Positions 53,572 to 62,833 of a stretch of 64,000 bases of DNA are shown here, piece by piece. Where the stretch lies: the NCBI GenBank assembly GCA_965208385.1, contig CBDBOO010000083.1, positions 55,143 to 119,142 on the forward strand, in the 5' to 3' direction. Each line of letters opens with the position of its first letter. Position 1 is the first letter of the stretch. A program made the position numbers and the translations under genes. Source of the DNA: Endozoicomonas sp965208385. GTDB taxonomy: Bacteria > Pseudomonadota > Gammaproteobacteria > Pseudomonadales > Endozoicomonadaceae. The notes beneath the pieces are model-generated. The model did not search any database, was not told the DNA's origin, and saw only the letters and a program-made list of their open reading frames with translations.

Positions 53572-54699
53572 CTAATAAGATTCTTCATGCTGAAGTGTAA
53601 GATTATCGGAACTCCCCTGCAAAAACTCTCCATCTACTTCAGAACTCAACTTGATTTTCAACCGTAAATCGTTGGGGGCATCAGAATGCCGTATGGCTTC
53701 TTCAAAATTAATTTCACCTATGTTGTATAGATCAAACAATGCCTGATCAAAAGTCTGCATACCCAAATCCCGTGATTTGGCCATCAGCGCCTTCAATTCA
53801 TGAACCTTACCCTGTCGAATCATATCCTTGGCCAAAGGACTATTCAGTAATATCTCAACCACCGGTCGGCGACTTTCTCCATCGGTTGCCCTGACTAATT
53901 GCTGAGCTACAATACCTTTCAGATTCAGAGACAGATCCATCCAAACCTGTTGATGCCTGTCAGCCTGGAAAAAATGCATAATACGGTCCAGCGCCTGGTT
54001 TGCATTATTCGCGTGTAACGTAGCCAGACAGAGGTGACCTGTTTCAGCGAATGTCAGAGCATGTTCCATAGTCTCCCGGGTTCTAATTTCACCAATCATG
54101 ACCACATCCGGTGCCTGTCTGAGCGTATTCTTTAAAGCCACCTCGAAAGACTCGGTATCAATCCCGACTTCTCTCTGGGTCACAATGCACTTGTTGTGCT
54201 CATGGACAAACTCAATGGGATCTTCAATGCTGATAATATGGCCCGAACTGTGTTTATTGATATGTCCGATCAACGCCGCCAGAGAAGTGGACTTACCCGT
54301 TCCTGTGGCTCCAACAAAGATAATCAAACCACGTTTGGTCATAGCCAGATCTTTCAATGATGCCGGCAAGTACAGTTCGCTGATAGTGGGAATCTTCGTT
54401 TCTATACGACGAAGAACCATTCCTGCCTGGTTACGTTGATAGAAAGCACTGACGCGGAATCGCCCAACGCCAGGTTCCGAAATGGCAAAATTACACTCGT
54501 GATCACGAGCAAACTCCCGCTGCTGATTATCGTCCATTAAAGCCAGCACTATGGCTTTCGCTCTATCAGAAGCAAGAGGATCTTTACCAACAGGTAGCAC
54601 TCGTCCATTCATTTTGATACTGGGTGGATAGCCCGCAGTGATAAATAAATCAGAGGCTTTTTTATCCACCACCAGTTTCAGTAATCTTTTTATATCCAT
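53572..54699 (-). CDS. pilU: Type IV pilus retraction ATPase PilU
   Basis: 375 aa. PilT/PilU-type AAA: N-terminal PAS-like part (SDLFITAGYPPSIKMNG), Walker A GATGTGKSTSLAAL (about 128-141), Asp box, Walker B VVMIGEIRTRETM, His box HLCLATLHANNA. The C-terminal extension beyond the PilT core (LKIKLSSEVDGEFLQ) is typical of PilU, an accessory to PilT in twitching motility. Lies 137 bp behind pilT. No pilus structural genes in the window. Confidence 0.95.
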   Translation of the reverse strand: MDIKRLLKLVVDKKASDLFITAGYPPSIKMNGRVLPVGKDPLASDRAKAIVLALMDDNQQREFARDHECNFAISEPGVGRFRVSAFYQRNQAGMVLRRIETKIPTISELYLPASLKDLAMTKRGLIIFVGATGTGKSTSLAALIGHINKHSSGHIISIEDPIEFVHEHNKCIVTQREVGIDTESFEVALKNTLRQAPDVVMIGEIRTRETMEHALTFAETGHLCLATLHANNANQALDRIMHFFQADRHQQVWMDLSLNLKGIVAQQLVRATDGESRRPVVEILLNSPLAKDMIRQGKVHELKALMAKSRDLGMQTFDQALFDLYNIGEINFEEAIRHSDAPNDLRLKIKLSSEVDGEFLQGSSDNLTLQHEESY

Positions 54700-54835
54700 A
54701 GGCCTTCCGGTAACGGCTCTTTTTCACTTATCGATACCCTTTTGTATCTGGAGATAACAGGAAACCTTCTCTTGTCGTCTACCTTCCTCTCCAGTTACCC
54801 GGGATATATCTAAGCCGTAATATTAATAATAAACG

Positions 54836-55870
54836 TTAAAATTTATCCGGATCCTTGGATTTCTCCCGGGCAATTTCCCGGGTTACCACACCTTTTCGCA
54901 CCAGATCGGTAAGACACTGATCCAGAGTCTGCATCCCAAGAGAACCACCAGTCTGTATAGCAGAGTACATCTGCGCAACCTTGTCTTCTCTAATCAGGTT
55001 TCGAATAGCCGCCGTACCTATCATGATTTCATGGGCTGCAACCCGGCCACCACCGGTTCTTTTAAGCAGCGTCTGGGATACTACCGCCTGCAATGACTCC
55101 GATAGCATCGAGCGCACCATGGATTTTTCCTCTGCAGGAAAAACATCCACAATCCGATCCACAGTCTTAGCGGCCGATGTGGTGTGCAATGTACCAAACA
55201 CCATATGTCCCGTCTCTGCAGCTGTCAGAGCCAGACGAATGGTTTCCAGATCTCGTAATTCACCCACCAGAATAATATCCGGATCTTCACGTAGAGCCGA
55301 ACGCAGTGCATTGTTAAAACTGTGAGTATCCCGATGGACTTCACGCTGGTTTACCAGACATTTTTTGGAGATGTGAACAAATTCAATAGGATCCTCAATA
55401 GTCAAAATATGCTCGTACTTGTTGTCATTGATGTAATCAAGCATCGCTGCAAGACTGGTACTCTTACCGGAACCCGTTGGACCCGTTACCAGTACCAGCC
55501 CTCTCGGTTTCATGGAAATATCTTTAAATACCTGCCCCATACCAAGATCATCCATGGACAGTACCTTGCTGGGAATAGTTCGAAATACAGCACCAGCTCC
55601 CCGGCTCTGATTAAACGCATTGACACGGAAACGTGCTACACCGGGAACCTCAAAAGAAAAATCGGTCTCCAGTTGCTCTTCATAGTCCTTACGTTGCTTA
55701 TCATTCATGATGTCGTAAATCAGACCATGGACTTTTTTCTGATCCATGGGAGGCAAATTGATACGACGCACATCGCCATCAATTCGGATAATGGGGGGCA
55801 AACCGGCTGACAGGTGTAAATCAGAGGCCCCCTGCTTGTAGCTAAACGCTAATAATTCAGTAATATCCAT
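54836..55870 (-). CDS. pilT: Type IV pilus retraction ATPase PilT
   Basis: 344 aa. Start of the family form MDITELLAFSYKQGASDLHLSAG, Walker A GPTGSGKSTSLAAM (about 130-143), Walker B IILVGELRDLETI, HMVFGTLHTTSAA, and AIRNLIREDKVAQMYSAIQT, the C-terminal motif needed for retraction. Hexameric motor that pulls pilin subunits back into the inner membrane. Divergent from yggS by 58 bp, as in Pseudomonas. Confidence 0.97.
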   Translation of the reverse strand: MDITELLAFSYKQGASDLHLSAGLPPIIRIDGDVRRINLPPMDQKKVHGLIYDIMNDKQRKDYEEQLETDFSFEVPGVARFRVNAFNQSRGAGAVFRTIPSKVLSMDDLGMGQVFKDISMKPRGLVLVTGPTGSGKSTSLAAMLDYINDNKYEHILTIEDPIEFVHISKKCLVNQREVHRDTHSFNNALRSALREDPDIILVGELRDLETIRLALTAAETGHMVFGTLHTTSAAKTVDRIVDVFPAEEKSMVRSMLSESLQAVVSQTLLKRTGGGRVAAHEIMIGTAAIRNLIREDKVAQMYSAIQTGGSLGMQTLDQCLTDLVRKGVVTREIAREKSKDPDKF

Positions 55871-55928
55871 TCAATGTTCCCCCTCACTTCAAGAAGCGGG
55901 TAAAATATGTATTTTTATAATCGCACTA

Positions 55929-56648
55929 ATGTACAGGCTGATGAACTCATTAAAAAGTCACTTTGATCAGGTTTTTGATCAAATTCGCCAGGCCGAACAC
56001 AGTTGTCATCGACAGGGGCAGGTAAAGCTTCTGGCTGTGAGCAAAACAAAGCCCGCACAGATGATACGTACAGCCTATGATCTGGGGCAGAGAGACTTTG
56101 GCGAAAACTATCTGCAGGAAGCAATGAATAAAATGTTGTCACTGGCAGAATTGAACGATATTCAATGGCACTTTATTGGCCCTATCCAGTCCAATAAAAC
56201 CAAAGATATTGCTTCCAGCTTTCATTGGGTTCATGGCGTCGAGCGCCTTAAAATTGCCAGAAGGCTGAATGAACAACGACCGGCACACTTACCACCTGTC
56301 AACATTTGTCTGCAGGTCAATATCAGCCAGGAAGACAGTAAAGCCGGTGTACATCCTGAGAATTTACCCGAGCTGGTTCAGTCAGTGAGCATCCTTCCAA
56401 ACTTGAAACTCAGGGGGCTCATGGCAATACCAACACCTGAATCAGACCCTGAAAAACAACGAATACCTTTCAGAAAACTGGCCAGTTTGATGGCCGATAT
56501 TAATGCAAACCAGAGTCTGGATATGGATACTTTATCCATGGGAATGTCCGGTGACCTTAATGCCGCCATAACAGAGGGTTCTACCATTGTTCGCATCGGT
56601 ACAGCATTGTTTGGCGCCAGGGATTACACCACAAGCAGCCATGCATGA
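55929..56648 (+). CDS. yggS: PLP homeostasis protein YggS
   Basis: 239 aa from ATG 55929; ATG 55941 is equally possible. Alanine-racemase-like barrel: LLAVSKTKPAQMI carries the PLP lysine, then FGENYLQEA, WHFIGPIQSNK, LSMGMSGDLNAAI and VRIGTALFGAR at the phosphate site. It buffers pyridoxal phosphate; no enzyme activity known. First gene of yggS-proC-yggT. Confidence 0.96.
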   Translation: MYRLMNSLKSHFDQVFDQIRQAEHSCHRQGQVKLLAVSKTKPAQMIRTAYDLGQRDFGENYLQEAMNKMLSLAELNDIQWHFIGPIQSNKTKDIASSFHWVHGVERLKIARRLNEQRPAHLPPVNICLQVNISQEDSKAGVHPENLPELVQSVSILPNLKLRGLMAIPTPESDPEKQRIPFRKLASLMADINANQSLDMDTLSMGMSGDLNAAITEGSTIVRIGTALFGARDYTTSSHA

Positions 56649-56720
56649 ATGAGCCGCTTGATCCTCTTGAACCATAAAATACAACATTAATTAGCAAAAA
56701 AATAATCGGGCAGTGAATAT

Positions 56721-57575
56721 ATGACGCATACAAACCTTTCATCTGGAAACCTCGCACCTGTAAAGATTGCATTCATCGGCGCCGGAAACATGGCCACCAG
56801 CATCATTGGCGGCTTAATCCAGAATGGCTGGCCTGTGGATAACATTACCGCCACTGCCCGTACAGAAGAAACGCTCTCTGGGATTAGAAATCAATTTGGC
56901 ATCAAAACCACCACGGATAATGAGCAGGCCGTCAACACAGCCGATATTGTAATGCTCTGCGTTAAACCTCATATGATAAAAGACGTATTGAAGGGTATGT
57001 CTGTTGCCCTGAAATCCCGGAAGCCTCTGCTGATTTCTGTCGCTGCCGGTATTACCATGAAGAGTCTGGAATCATGGTCACCAAAGAATATAGCCATTGT
57101 TCGCAGCATGCCCAATACCCCATCATTACTTCGATATGGTGCCTGTGGCCTATTTGCCAATGACTCTATCAACGAACATCAAAAATCCCTGACAGACACC
57201 ATATTCGGTGCCGTTGGCATTGCCGAATGGGTTGAAACCGAAGATATGATTGATGCTATTATCGCCATTTCAGGGAGTGGTCCAGCCTATTATTTTCTGT
57301 TCATGGAAGCCATGAAAACAGTCGGTGTTGAACTGGGCTTCAGTCCCGAGATGTCTGAAAGGCTAACACTGCAAACTGCCATGGGCGCAGCTCAGATGGC
57401 CGTACACAGTGATGTGGATGTAGCAGAATTGCGACGTCGGGTCTGCTCCCCAAACGGCACAACGGAACAGGCCATTAAAACGTTTCAGGAGGGAGGTCTG
57501 GAAACATTGGTCGATAACGCCATGAAGTCGGCCGTAAAACGGGCAAAAGAGATGGCGCTTGAGCTGGCTGATTAA
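56721..57575 (+). CDS. proC: Pyrroline-5-carboxylate reductase
   Basis: 284 aa. Rossmann N-terminus IAFIGAGNMATSIIGGLI (about 15-32), then VMLCVKPHMIKDVL and IVRSMPNTPSLLRYGA, and the C-terminal helical domain with ISGSGPAYYFLFMEAM and a final SPNGTTEQAI loop. Last step of proline synthesis, NAD(P)H dependent. Confidence 0.97.
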   Translation: MTHTNLSSGNLAPVKIAFIGAGNMATSIIGGLIQNGWPVDNITATARTEETLSGIRNQFGIKTTTDNEQAVNTADIVMLCVKPHMIKDVLKGMSVALKSRKPLLISVAAGITMKSLESWSPKNIAIVRSMPNTPSLLRYGACGLFANDSINEHQKSLTDTIFGAVGIAEWVETEDMIDAIIAISGSGPAYYFLFMEAMKTVGVELGFSPEMSERLTLQTAMGAAQMAVHSDVDVAELRRRVCSPNGTTEQAIKTFQEGGLETLVDNAMKSAVKRAKEMALELAD

Positions 57576-57664
57576 AGATTTTCAACGACTATAAAACGTA
57601 TTAAAGTATCTTTATTGTATTATGCGTTCCATCTGTACTTTAAAAGGAAATCCCAAGGGTCGCT

Positions 57665-58219
57665 ATGTCCGCACTATCATCAAGTTTTGGCTTTCTGATT
57701 CAGACCATAGGTGGTCTGTATATAATGGCTGTTCTGGTTCGATTTCTGCTTCAGCTGGTTCGTGCTGATTTCTACAATCCTATTTCCCAGGCCATTGTTA
57801 AAATCACCTCGCCCCTGCTGAATCCGCTCAGGAAAATCATCCCCGGATTGGGCGGCGTCGATATAGCGTCACTGATACTGGCTCTGATTCTGCAAACAGG
57901 ACTGATTTATCTTCTATTGGCACTTAAAGGCTATTATCCCGACACAATACCTGCCCTGAGTGTTGCTACCAGCGCTTTTTTCAAGATCATCGAAGAGTTC
58001 CTGAATATTTATATGTTCAGCCTCATTGTGATCGCCATTGCCAGCTGGATTGCACCTGGTAGTCACAACCCGGGGTTAATGCTGATTCATCAACTAACAG
58101 AACCCCTGACCAGCCGAATCCGAAAAGTTATTCCTCCCATTGGTGGTCTCGACTTTTCACTGATGGCCCTGGTATTGGTTATCGTAACGCTTAAAAACCT
58201 GCTGTCTGGCCTGGGATAA
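57665..58219 (+). CDS. yggT: YggT family membrane protein
   Basis: 184 aa with two copies of the YGGT repeat: residues about 10-85 (VRFLLQLVRADFYNPISQAI, TSPLLNPLRKIIPGLGG) and about 100-180 (TEPLTSRIRKVIPPIGGLD), each with a membrane helix before and after the P-x-R-x-x-P-x-GG turn. Role in osmotic or cell envelope balance is suspected. Ends the yggS-proC-yggT run. Confidence 0.95.
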   Translation: MSALSSSFGFLIQTIGGLYIMAVLVRFLLQLVRADFYNPISQAIVKITSPLLNPLRKIIPGLGGVDIASLILALILQTGLIYLLLALKGYYPDTIPALSVATSAFFKIIEEFLNIYMFSLIVIAIASWIAPGSHNPGLMLIHQLTEPLTSRIRKVIPPIGGLDFSLMALVLVIVTLKNLLSGLG

Positions 58220-58234
58220 TATACACAAATTGAC

Positions 58235-58266
58235 GGGAGATGCAGGCAGGCCCCGCCCCTGTATCT
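58235..58266. repeat. GAGATGCAG-family palindrome, diverged
   Basis: GGGAGATGCAGG and CCTGTATCTTAC face each other across a GC-rich loop, between the convergent yggT and kinase pseudogene. One G-T pair in the stem. Confidence 0.65.
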
Positions 58267-58287
58267 TACCGGTTCCACAGGTTCTCC

Positions 58288-59829
58288 TTACAACCCTTCT
58301 GAAGACTCTGCAGCATCGGCAGGAAATAACAAATCAACCCATTGATGTTCCTGCGAACGTTGTAAGGGATCAGGGTTCATACAGCTGAGGCAAAAAAGAA
58401 GCAGTTTTTCAATAGCAATCATTTTTTTCAAGGTTAGCTCTGTTCTCTTACGTACATCATCGTTTATTTCTGAAACATGATTTTCTGGGGCTAAGAGTCG
58501 TTGATTCAGTGATATATTTTTCAGACAATATTGTCTCGCATTTTCCATACATCTAAATAAATCTTCCTTGGTATTAATGAGAGCGTCGGCTCTGGGTTTA
58601 CCCCTGCAAAGATCATGATGCCTTGAAATAAATATCATCTGCGCCGGGGAGGTTCTTGCCACCAGCAATGCGCATAGATAACCCAGGGACCAGCTGTCCC
58701 CGGCCAGACTGTTTTTCTTTTCCCGAAGTACCTCTGGCGCGGTATAGGCTAAATTTCCCTGACACCTCTGACCTGCATTTTTTTCAGCATCAGAAACTAA
58801 CAAAACCAAGCCAAAATCAATGAGAACCAGTCTCTGCCCATTCTCGTCTATTGCAATATTTTCTGGTTTTAAATCACAGTAGATCATTTCCTGAGAATGG
58901 AGAAACATTAAAGCCTTGGCCACTTGCAGTAAAAATCTTGAAATATCCTCTGCTTTAATTCGATTTTTTTAAGGTATTCCAAAAAATTCACGCCATAATC
59001 CGGCATGATAATAATCACTCGTTCAGGCTCTTCTGATTCCCCCCAGGAGAGCATGACTGCGATATTTGAACACTGGGTTTCACAGCCTTTAAATCTGGAA
59101 TACACTGATACTTCGTTCATCATCTCTCTGGTTGATCCCGGAATCATTTTTTCACTGGTTATTTTAATAACCAGTTTATGCTGCTCTCCCAGACTATCTT
59201 GCGGACACTTTCGTTCTATCCATGAATATCGCCCACTATCACAGGGATGATCTGGAAAATTCCGATCCAGCTTCATTTTTTCTACATAAAACCTGAGTAA
59301 TTCAGGAATGACATCTGATACTAAATCATCCTGTTTTTCACCATCAGCAGCACTGTCTTGATTACTGCTTTCCCGAGATTTTTCAGTAGAATCCTTACTG
59401 TCTTCCGTATTAGTAGGAAGAAGGTGGATTATATAGAGGAGCACTGGATCGAACGTCGGATTGAAATGATAATTGATCAAAATGAGGTTCTGGAACTTGT
59501 GCATCCTGACACCCTGCTTGACTGCTTAGCCATTGAACTATTTTTCGTGCAAATTCATCAGCCTCAAATGACTCAATATCGTAAGGTTCCTGTTCGTGAT
59601 ATTCATCATTTTCATTAAATAAAGAATCTAACTCACACGATTGTACCAAACCAAGAGCACGCTCAATCAAAGCCATCCATGAGTAGCCAGGCTCCTGATC
59701 ATCTACTGGGCTTTCCTGTATCGTTTCTTCAGGTAGCCGAAGATAGTGAGTCTGAAATATAACGATGGCCGCGGGCACAATAAAAGATAAAAACTGCTTT
59801 TCACCTGACAAAATATCAGAATTTGCCAT
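58288..59829 (-). pseudogene. Eukaryote-like protein kinase, broken by two frameshifts
   Basis: Three overlapping minus-strand frames (59829-59410, 59504-58908, 58923-58288) form one gene. Kinase parts in order: KLVIKITSE (ATP lysine), NEVSVYSRF (helix C Glu), IIIMPDYGVNFLEYL (hinge), IYCDLKPENIAI (catalytic loop, with YCD in place of HRD), LIDFGLV (DFG) and NLAYTAPEVL (APE). The second break is an A7 run (58964-58970, T on the + strand); one more A restores RIKAEDISRFLLQVAKALMF. The first break is near 59415-59430. The N-terminal 150 residues are acidic and of unknown type. The IS1634 element sits 40 bp upstream of the start, so the promoter is probably lost too. Confidence 0.7.
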
Positions 59830-59868
59830 GACAAGGCTTCCACAGAATAATCACAGAACAAACCCTGT

Positions 59869-61829
59869 AACCGTCATTCACCACCTACTTTGATATTTCC
59901 CCTACCCCTGCAGCGCAAGGGTTTTGAAATTTGACCACCTTATTGTAAGCATAAACGTACTTCTCCTGATAACGAGTACCCAATCAACCTTTCATGGATA
60001 TCCATTCATGAAAAACACAAACAAGAAAAAACCTCACCTTCAGCAGCCGGAGATGACAGGGACAAGCCTCCGTGCATTGATCTTGCTGCTCTCACACTCC
60101 CTCTTGAGTCAGGAATAAATTGATTGGTACGTTGACCCTAATATAAAGATAATTGTCGCCTGATTCTCCGAGATGCCAATCACGTGCTTCTCCGTTCCGT
60201 TGATCGTCTGCACATAAATGCCATCAAAGCAGCAGAAATCCATCTGCCCGTTGGGTTCTGGGCTGGCTTTTTCTTCATGTCCGGGAACGTTCGGCTCTGC
60301 TTCTTCAACTCATAACGGATTCGATGTTGGATAGCAGCATAGACCATCAGGCAAAGTGTCATCACCATTAACAATGCCTCAATGCGTTCCGGTTTCTTCA
60401 GATAGAGGGAAGACACCAGAAAGTCCGGACTTTTTAGAAAGCGAAAGCCTCGTTCAACCTGTTGCTGTGATTTGTACGTCCTCAGTAGTTCAGCGCTGTC
60501 CAGTCGAGTAGTATTAATGTCGTTGGTAGCCAGCACAAAACAACCCAGTGATGCTTCGGCATCCTGCCGGGTTTGCACAGCGATCGAGCAACAACTTGTT
60601 ACGTAATATTCCAGGTGGTCGGGTTCCGCTCCATTAACAGGTCGTCCTTTGCTCTTGTAGCAGGGCTTGGCGATAACCTGAGCCTCAGCCTGACAAAGTT
60701 CAGACTGCTTCTGCCATTGCCTAAAGGCTTCCATGGCCTCCCCTTCGCACTGGAACGCTTTTTTGCTCAACTTTTCCAGTCTCTCGCACTCTTTCAGAGA
60801 CTTTTTCTGCATACGCCTTGTCAGCGTCTTCTGTTCGGTTTCCTGGCGTTGCTGGTTGCGAAACAAAACCCAGCGTTGCTCTACGTTCGCATAATTAGAC
60901 GACACTTCTGTAGCTTCGTAATGGTCAAACCCCTCCACTGCTTTCATGGTTCGTGAAGGCGCACTCCTTACCAGCTCTTTGGCGGCACCAATATTGAGAG
61001 GAACTCTGGAAATAAACAGCTGATCCTGCTGGTCAAGTTCCTGGATTGTCCCTGCCACATACAATGCTGCATCGCCAATAAAATAGCGGGCTTCCAGTGC
61101 GGCTTTGAAACTCTTCAAGCGCTTGGAAACCACCTGTTTGAAACTGGTCTTATCAGTCACATTGCCACTGGTTGCTTTCATAAACAACGGGATGCCTGCC
61201 CGGTTTTCAGTCAACAGAAGCAATATGGCCTGGTTCAAATCCGGGCGGTGATCCCGGCTGTAACCTTTGCAAAGCCTGATGCAGTTGAGGTCTTCATCGC
61301 TCAGATCGCTATCGCTATTATAACGACCATCGACGTGGAAGCCGGTGCCATCAAGGTTCAGCGCGTCGCAAGGCAATTTGAGATGAGTTGCAACCTTGAT
61401 AGCCAGCTCAAAATAGACTTTACTGACATCCAGATCAAAGAGTTCATCCAGTGCTCTTCCCAGAATCTTGTCGTTTAAATGCTCTGGTTTAATCCCTTCC
61501 CTGATCAGTTTGTTGAGAGGTTTATTGGCAAAGAACTGGGGGAACATATGGAGAGATTGCCCCGTAAAGCCGAGGCCATTGAGGATCATGCCGACAATGG
61601 CTTCACCGTGGGAGACATTCCATTCATCCGCTACCTTGGGTGCACGTCTGTCGATGTGATCGGCTATGCCCAGCTCTTTGCACATACCTGCCACCAGGCC
61701 GAGGTGATCCATGTTCTGAATCTGAGTGCGATATTGAATAGGAGGCATAAGGCTGTTTCCTGATATTTGCTTTTTTGATAAATAGCAGAAATCAGGAAAA
61801 TGTCAGGTTAGGTGGTGAATGTCGGTTTT
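59869..61829 (-). mobile_element. IS1634-type element, right copy
   Basis: Same ends as the left copy: AACCGTCATTCACCACCTA from 59869, and the inverse of AACCGACATTCACCACCTA near 61829. It lies directly upstream of the kinase pseudogene and is read away from it. Confidence 0.8.
60109..61748 (-). pseudogene. IS1634-family transposase, frameshifted near the C-terminus
   Basis: Nearly identical to the intact 546-aa copy at 26882-28522. A missing T in GGATTTT (now GGATTT) shifts the frame after NPTGRWI, giving a different 13-residue tail and a stop at 60180. The catalytic DDE residues all precede the break, but the last family segment (ILGSTYQSIYS) is lost; function is doubtful. Confidence 0.88.
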
Positions 61830-61947
61830 AACATGGCAGTCAATATTACAACACAGGTAGCGCGGTACATTATGGGCGCTAACACCGATGTATTTGATGT
61901 TTTGGCTGTCACAAGTACTACAGCGTACTATTGAAGAACAAGTCATA
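61804..61947 (-). pseudogene. IS1-family insA 5' fragment, right copy
   Basis: Inverted copy of 26684-26827: the same zinc-ribbon start MTCSSIVRCSTCDSQ, cut by the IS1634 element. Confidence 0.7.
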
Positions 61948-62008
61948 TTTAACTCGCTAGCAATACGTCTACTGTCGTATTATAGCTGACTTTTCGGAAC
62001 CTACAGGT

Positions 62009-62362
62009 TTAACCCACTACCTTTTTTATGTGACTAATAGGTAGATGTTTGTAACGTTTATAGCGCTGGACAGTACGGATATCAATGCCTTCAAGGATTA
62101 GTTTTAGATCAGTCCATTCCAGGGCGTGTTTTATGGATTCACCCGCATTGGTGTGGAACTGTCCCTGTTCTAACCGTTTGCTCCAGATGCAGTAGCCACC
62201 GAGGTCGAAGTAAAGGATTTTGCATTGGGTGCATTTACGGTTGATGAACACAAACAGCTGTCCACTGAGAGGATCTTCCTCAAGTTTGGTTTTTACTAAT
62301 GCCGACAGCCCGTCGTATGACTTGCGCATATCGGTGGGTTGGTTATACAACCAGACACGCAC
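62009..62362 (-). CDS. tnpB: IS66 accessory protein TnpB, right copy
   Basis: Identical at protein level to 26268-26621 (117 aa). No tnpC of its own follows. Confidence 0.9.
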   Translation of the reverse strand: MRVWLYNQPTDMRKSYDGLSALVKTKLEEDPLSGQLFVFINRKCTQCKILYFDLGGYCIWSKRLEQGQFHTNAGESIKHALEWTDLKLILEGIDIRTVQRYKRYKHLPISHIKKVVG

Positions 62363-62385
62363 CTGAGCTTCAGGGAAAAATACGG

Positions 62386-62718
62386 TTATTGTCTCATTCT
62401 GAGAATGACGCCACCGGGTAGTTCAAGCTCCAAATGCCAAGGGGTGTGCTCGGCTGTTGATGGTAGGTCAACAGGAAGTTCAATCCATTGCCTGTCAGAG
62501 GGATGTTCAGAATGAGAGTCGGGCTGAGGTTGCACAGTTTGAGAGTGAGACTCCGATGCCTCTTTCAGTTTACGTTTCCAGTTTGAAAAGGTCGCAAGAC
62601 TGATGTTGTGGGTTTGACAGATTTTTTTTTGATTCAGACCGCTTTCAATCTGCTGATTTATTATTTGCTGCCATTGCTCGTGATTGAGTCGAATGAATGG
62701 TTTCTGTGTTTGGTTCAT
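62386..62718 (-). CDS. tnpA: IS66 accessory protein TnpA, right copy
   Basis: Identical at protein level to 25912-26244 (110 aa), with the same AGGAGG ribosome site. Confidence 0.9.
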   Translation of the reverse strand: MNQTQKPFIRLNHEQWQQIINQQIESGLNQKKICQTHNISLATFSNWKRKLKEASESHSQTVQPQPDSHSEHPSDRQWIELPVDLPSTAEHTPWHLELELPGGVILRMRQ

Positions 62719-62833
62719 GGGTGTAGCCTCCTGTGCTGATCACAGGAATAAGATTGACAGCTGGGTGCAGTTTTTGAAATACGTCGTATCTTGAGCGCTT
62801 ACGCCGAAGTAAACTTGTTTATAAATTATTTTT

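Noticed and set aside
28763..59868. Composite transposon carrying 31 kb
   Set aside because: The content is conserved core genes in their normal neighbourhoods, so the arms more likely landed around them than moved them.
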